Assembly: GCA_902783215.1 (NCBI GenBank)
Contig: CACZQD010000025.1
Coordinates: 1 to 25,618, forward strand
DNA from: an uncultured Erysipelotrichaceae bacterium
Lineage (GTDB): Bacteria > Bacillota_I > Bacilli_A > RF39 > UBA660
Reading direction: 5' to 3'
Length of the DNA stretch: 25,618 nucleotides
Positions 23,240 through 25,618 of the stretch are shown here, piece after piece. The number at the start of each line of letters is the position of its first letter. Positions within the stretch are counted from its first letter, which is position 1. The notes beneath the pieces are model-generated. The model was given only the letters and a program-made list of their open reading frames with translations. It did not search any database and was not told the origin of the DNA. The position numbers and the translations under genes are program-made.

Positions 23240-24274
23240 ATGAAAAAATATGATGTAATTATTATCGGATGTGGTCCTGCTGGAGTTGCAGCAGCTAAAA
23301 TTTTAATAAATAATAATATTAATTTTTGTATGATTGATAAAGATAAATTCCCAAGGAAAAAACTATGTGCTGGAGGTCTTACTAATAAATGTGTAAATTT
23401 ATTGAATGAATTAGAATTTAATTTTAAAAATATTCCATACAATGAAATAAAACAACTATCTGTACGATCAAACAATAAAATTTATACACTAAATTTAAAT
23501 GATCCAGCTATTTCGGTTGACAGAACACAGTTTGATAATAACAATTTAAATTATATAAAAAAATATACCGATAATATTTTTGAAAATGAACAAGTTAAAG
23601 AGATAACAGATAGTGTTGTTATAACTGAAAAAGATAATTATGAATATAATTATATTATTTTTGCAGATGGCGTTAATGGTATTAGTAGAAAATATACAAA
23701 TAAAATTTTAGGCTTTTGTGTTGAAAGTAATATAAAGGGAAAAACAACTAACGATAATATTTTATTATCATTTGATAATATTAAATATGGATATAGTTGG
23801 ATTTTCCCAAAACAAGGGTTTAATAATATTGGTATGGGTAAGTTTAGATTTCTTAAAGATAATTATAAAGAAATGTTAATTAAGTTTTGTAATGAAAGTA
23901 ATATAGAAACAAAAGATATTAAATTATCTGGGTTTCATATTCCGTTATTTAATACTAAACGTAATCTTGTAGTAGATAATAATAAACTATTGACAGGAGA
24001 TGCATTTGGTTTTGTAGATCCTGTAACAGGGGAGGGAATATATTATGCATTATTATCTGGAAAAATTGCTGCAGAATCAATTGTTCAACATATAAATTGT
24101 AAAAATAAGAATTTAAAACATATTTATAAAAAAAATTTAAAGAAAGTAATAAATAAATTAAATTTCAGAAAAATCTTAAACTTTATATTCTATTCATCAT
24201 TAAGGAGTATAATCATAAAAGTTTTATTTTTTAATAAACATACAAAAAAATTTTTAGAGAAAATGTTTAACTAA
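23240..24274 (+). CDS. FAD-dependent oxidoreductase, geranylgeranyl reductase family
   Basis: This 344-aa flavoprotein starts with a Rossmann strand and dinucleotide-binding loop (VIIIGCGPAG, with GxGxxG at 10-15) and an acidic strand end (MIDKD). KKLCAGGLT (39-47) follows, the Cys-Gly-Gly block seen in geranylgeranyl reductase-type enzymes. The second FAD motif is GDAFGFVDPVTGEGIYYAL beginning at 253. Family members reduce isoprenoid double bonds or hydroxylate/dehydrogenate lipophilic substrates. The C-terminal ~45 residues are basic with hydrophobic patches (FRKILNFIFYSSLRSIIIKVLFF), suggesting peripheral membrane contact and a lipid substrate. The gene is monocistronic, with a promoter at 23183-23212 and GGGGTG about 10 bases before the start. 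Confidence 0.85.
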   Translation: MKKYDVIIIGCGPAGVAAAKILINNNINFCMIDKDKFPRKKLCAGGLTNKCVNLLNELEFNFKNIPYNEIKQLSVRSNNKIYTLNLNDPAISVDRTQFDNNNLNYIKKYTDNIFENEQVKEITDSVVITEKDNYEYNYIIFADGVNGISRKYTNKILGFCVESNIKGKTTNDNILLSFDNIKYGYSWIFPKQGFNNIGMGKFRFLKDNYKEMLIKFCNESNIETKDIKLSGFHIPLFNTKRNLVVDNNKLLTGDAFGFVDPVTGEGIYYALLSGKIAAESIVQHINCKNKNLKHIYKKNLKKVINKLNFRKILNFIFYSSLRSIIIKVLFFNKHTKKFLEKMFN

Positions 24275-24325
24275 TATAGAGAATATCAAAAAAATTGTTG
24301 GAAAGATTTTAGTACTTAAAATGGC

Positions 24326-24359
24326 ATAACACATTTATAAAAAATGACAAATGTGTTAT
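24326..24359. promoter_or_regulatory. Perfect 11-bp inverted repeat, candidate operator of the ABC exporter
   Basis: ATAACACATTT (24326-24336), 12-base spacer, AAATGTGTTAT (24349-24359). The right arm runs into the -10 TATAAT (24357-24362), so a bound regulator would block RNA polymerase. The right-arm sequence also occurs upstream of the preceding gene at 23145. Confidence 0.6.
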
Positions 24360-24362
24360 AAT
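24333..24362 (+). promoter_or_regulatory. Promoter for partial ABC exporter
   Basis: TATAAT (24357-24362) is a consensus -10. The -35 is weak (ATTTATA around 24333-24339), 17-18 bases upstream. The start codon is 31 bases downstream. Confidence 0.5.
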
Positions 24363-24393
24363 TATATTAGTTAAATAGATAGTAGGTGGTTGT

Positions 24394-25618
24394 ATGATTA
24401 GAGAATATTATAATTTTATAAAAAATTATATTAATTTAGCCCAAATTAAAATATCATATTTTATTATGATAATAATATCAGCCATTATCTATAAAGGGTT
24501 TTACGTATTAATTCCACTCATTGGTTCCTTAATTGTTAAATATTTACAAAGTGGTAATAATGATTTAGTTTATTTATGTTTAATAGCTTATTTCTTGTCA
24601 TATTTAATCTATAATATTGCTCTTTATATTAATTATAAATTGTATGGCAAGAATATGAATTATTACTATCAAAAGATGCAAAAAAGAATATTAAATAAAT
24701 TAGTTAATGTAGATAGTGGTTTTAATAGTGTTATTAGTAAGGGAAGACTTATGAATTCAATTAATGGTCACATTATTGAAATTGGTGATATGAATGATGA
24801 AATAAGTGAAACAATAACCGGAACTTTACAATTATTGGCTGTCTTTATTATTGTTGGTTTTAAAAATATTTGGGTATGTCTTGTTTTAATAATATATAGT
24901 ATCATTTATCTTGTTTATACAATTAGTTATGATCGTAAGGTATCTATTTATCATGAAAAAGATATTTATTATGATGATAAATTTAGTGATATTGTAAATC
25001 AAATTACAACTGGCATTCAAGAAATAAAGACTTTTAATATGTTAGATAAATTGCTTAATCGAACAAAAAAGATTCATAGTCGCTTTACTAAAAGTTATAC
25101 AACAAAAAGGTATTATATTGAGAAGCGAGACTGTGATGTTAAATACATTAATTATATATTTCGTTTCTTATTATATTTAATTATGCTATGGCTAATTATT
25201 AAAGGATATGCTTCGTTAGATATATTGGTGTTAGTTATTGCTTATCATGGATATATTATTGAATATATAGGGGATTTAAAAGAAAATTTAGAAACAATTA
25301 GAGAAACAAATATTAAGGTAAATCGTATTAATGATATTTTAAATTACAATTCTTCATATGTTGAATGTGGAAATACTCCTATTGATGAATTGTTTGGAAG
25401 TATTGAATTTAAAAATGTATCATATAGTGTAAATGATAAAAGAATATTAAAAAATATAAATTTAAAATTAGAACACGATAAAGTGATTGCTATTGTAGGT
25501 GAAGCTGGTAGTGGAAAAACAACATTATTTAATTTATTATTAAGATTAATTGAGCAAGATAAGGGAACAATTAAGCTTGATAATATTGATATTCGCAAAT
25601 ATGATCAAGTTGATTATA
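24394..25618 (+). CDS. ABC exporter, fused permease-ATPase (cut by window end)
   Basis: The first 408 codons of an ABC exporter half-transporter are present; the gene is incomplete at the right edge. Several hydrophobic helices fill residues about 20-290, as in type IV exporters, with coupling-loop sequence around TTGIQEIKTFNMLDKL. The nucleotide-binding domain begins near 335 (GSIEFKNVSYSVNDKRILKNI), and Walker A is GEAGSGKTT at 369-377. The second residue is Glu where Pro or His is usual. Signature and Walker B lie beyond the window. AGGTGG lies 4 bases before the ATG. Family members export lipids, peptides or drugs. The candidate operator in its promoter suggests regulated expression, perhaps together with the neighbouring oxidoreductase. 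Confidence 0.9.
   Translation, partial: MIREYYNFIKNYINLAQIKISYFIMIIISAIIYKGFYVLIPLIGSLIVKYLQSGNNDLVYLCLIAYFLSYLIYNIALYINYKLYGKNMNYYYQKMQKRILNKLVNVDSGFNSVISKGRLMNSINGHIIEIGDMNDEISETITGTLQLLAVFIIVGFKNIWVCLVLIIYSIIYLVYTISYDRKVSIYHEKDIYYDDKFSDIVNQITTGIQEIKTFNMLDKLLNRTKKIHSRFTKSYTTKRYYIEKRDCDVKYINYIFRFLLYLIMLWLIIKGYASLDILVLVIAYHGYIIEYIGDLKENLETIRETNIKVNRINDILNYNSSYVECGNTPIDELFGSIEFKNVSYSVNDKRILKNINLKLEHDKVIAIVGEAGSGKTTLFNLLLRLIEQDKGTIKLDNIDIRKYDQVDY

Overview
The window is an extremely AT-rich stretch (roughly a quarter G+C by eye) in which every convincing gene lies on the + strand. TGA is used as a stop (for example at 3944-3946, 7618-7620 and 13436-13438) and TGG encodes Trp, so the genetic code is standard rather than Mycoplasma-type. 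AGGAGG-type ribosome sites, T-tailed hairpin terminators, and the gene content (FtsX-type exporter, CarD, VanZ, MmcQ/YjbR, DUF2812, Rpn-type nuclease, secernin-like C69 peptidase) suggest a low-GC Bacillota, most likely an uncultured Bacilli or Erysipelotrichia-like host-associated lineage. That placement is inference. No rRNA, tRNA, CRISPR array, phage module or intact insertion sequence was seen.

Layout. (1) 112-3298: promoter, ABC ATPase and double-FtsX permease, terminator. (2) 3297-6075: TetR regulator, DUF2812 membrane protein, an unrecognised 336-aa protein, and an iron-sulfur flavoprotein-like NAD(P)H oxidoreductase, tightly packed as one operon. (3) 6055-6536: a lone unrecognised 137-aa protein with a GC-rich palindrome over its ribosome site. 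(4) 6558-7620: CarD-type regulator overlapping a DNA-3-methyladenine glycosylase I gene. (5) 7617-9626: a consensus-strength promoter driving a 645-aa protein made of about six degenerate SH3/PemK-like repeats. (6) 9639-12578: four-gene operon of CDF metal exporter, VanZ, MmcQ/YjbR and inositol-monophosphatase-like phosphatase. (7) 12590-13608: PD-(D/E)XK (Rpn-type) nuclease gene followed by the decayed start of a second copy. (8) 13641-14502: MscS channel behind a perfect 13-bp inverted repeat. (9) 14506-16444: Cof-type HAD phosphatase plus MFS transporter. (10) 16557-17983: low-molecular-weight phosphotyrosine phosphatase plus C69 peptidase. (11) 18010-18153: remnant of the C-terminus of an ABC exporter ATPase. 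(12) 18177-25618: MATE exporter, HAD phosphatase, an unrecognised 547-aa protein, an MFS transporter, a geranylgeranyl-reductase-like FAD oxidoreductase, and an ABC exporter that runs off the window.

The region reads as a chain of short independent operons for export, stress response and small-molecule handling, not as one obvious defence or biosynthetic system. The most unusual items are the tandem-repeat protein at 7666, the unrecognised proteins at 4426 and 20218, the two decayed genes (second Rpn copy and ABC ATPase tail), and a set of perfect inverted repeats placed over or just after -10 boxes (143-162, 6084-6099, 13641-13669, 24326-24359). An 11-base element is shared by the promoter regions of the last two genes. 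Extended -10 boxes of the form TGATATAAT recur (132, 6075, 9639, 20164) and look like the house style of the vegetative promoter here.
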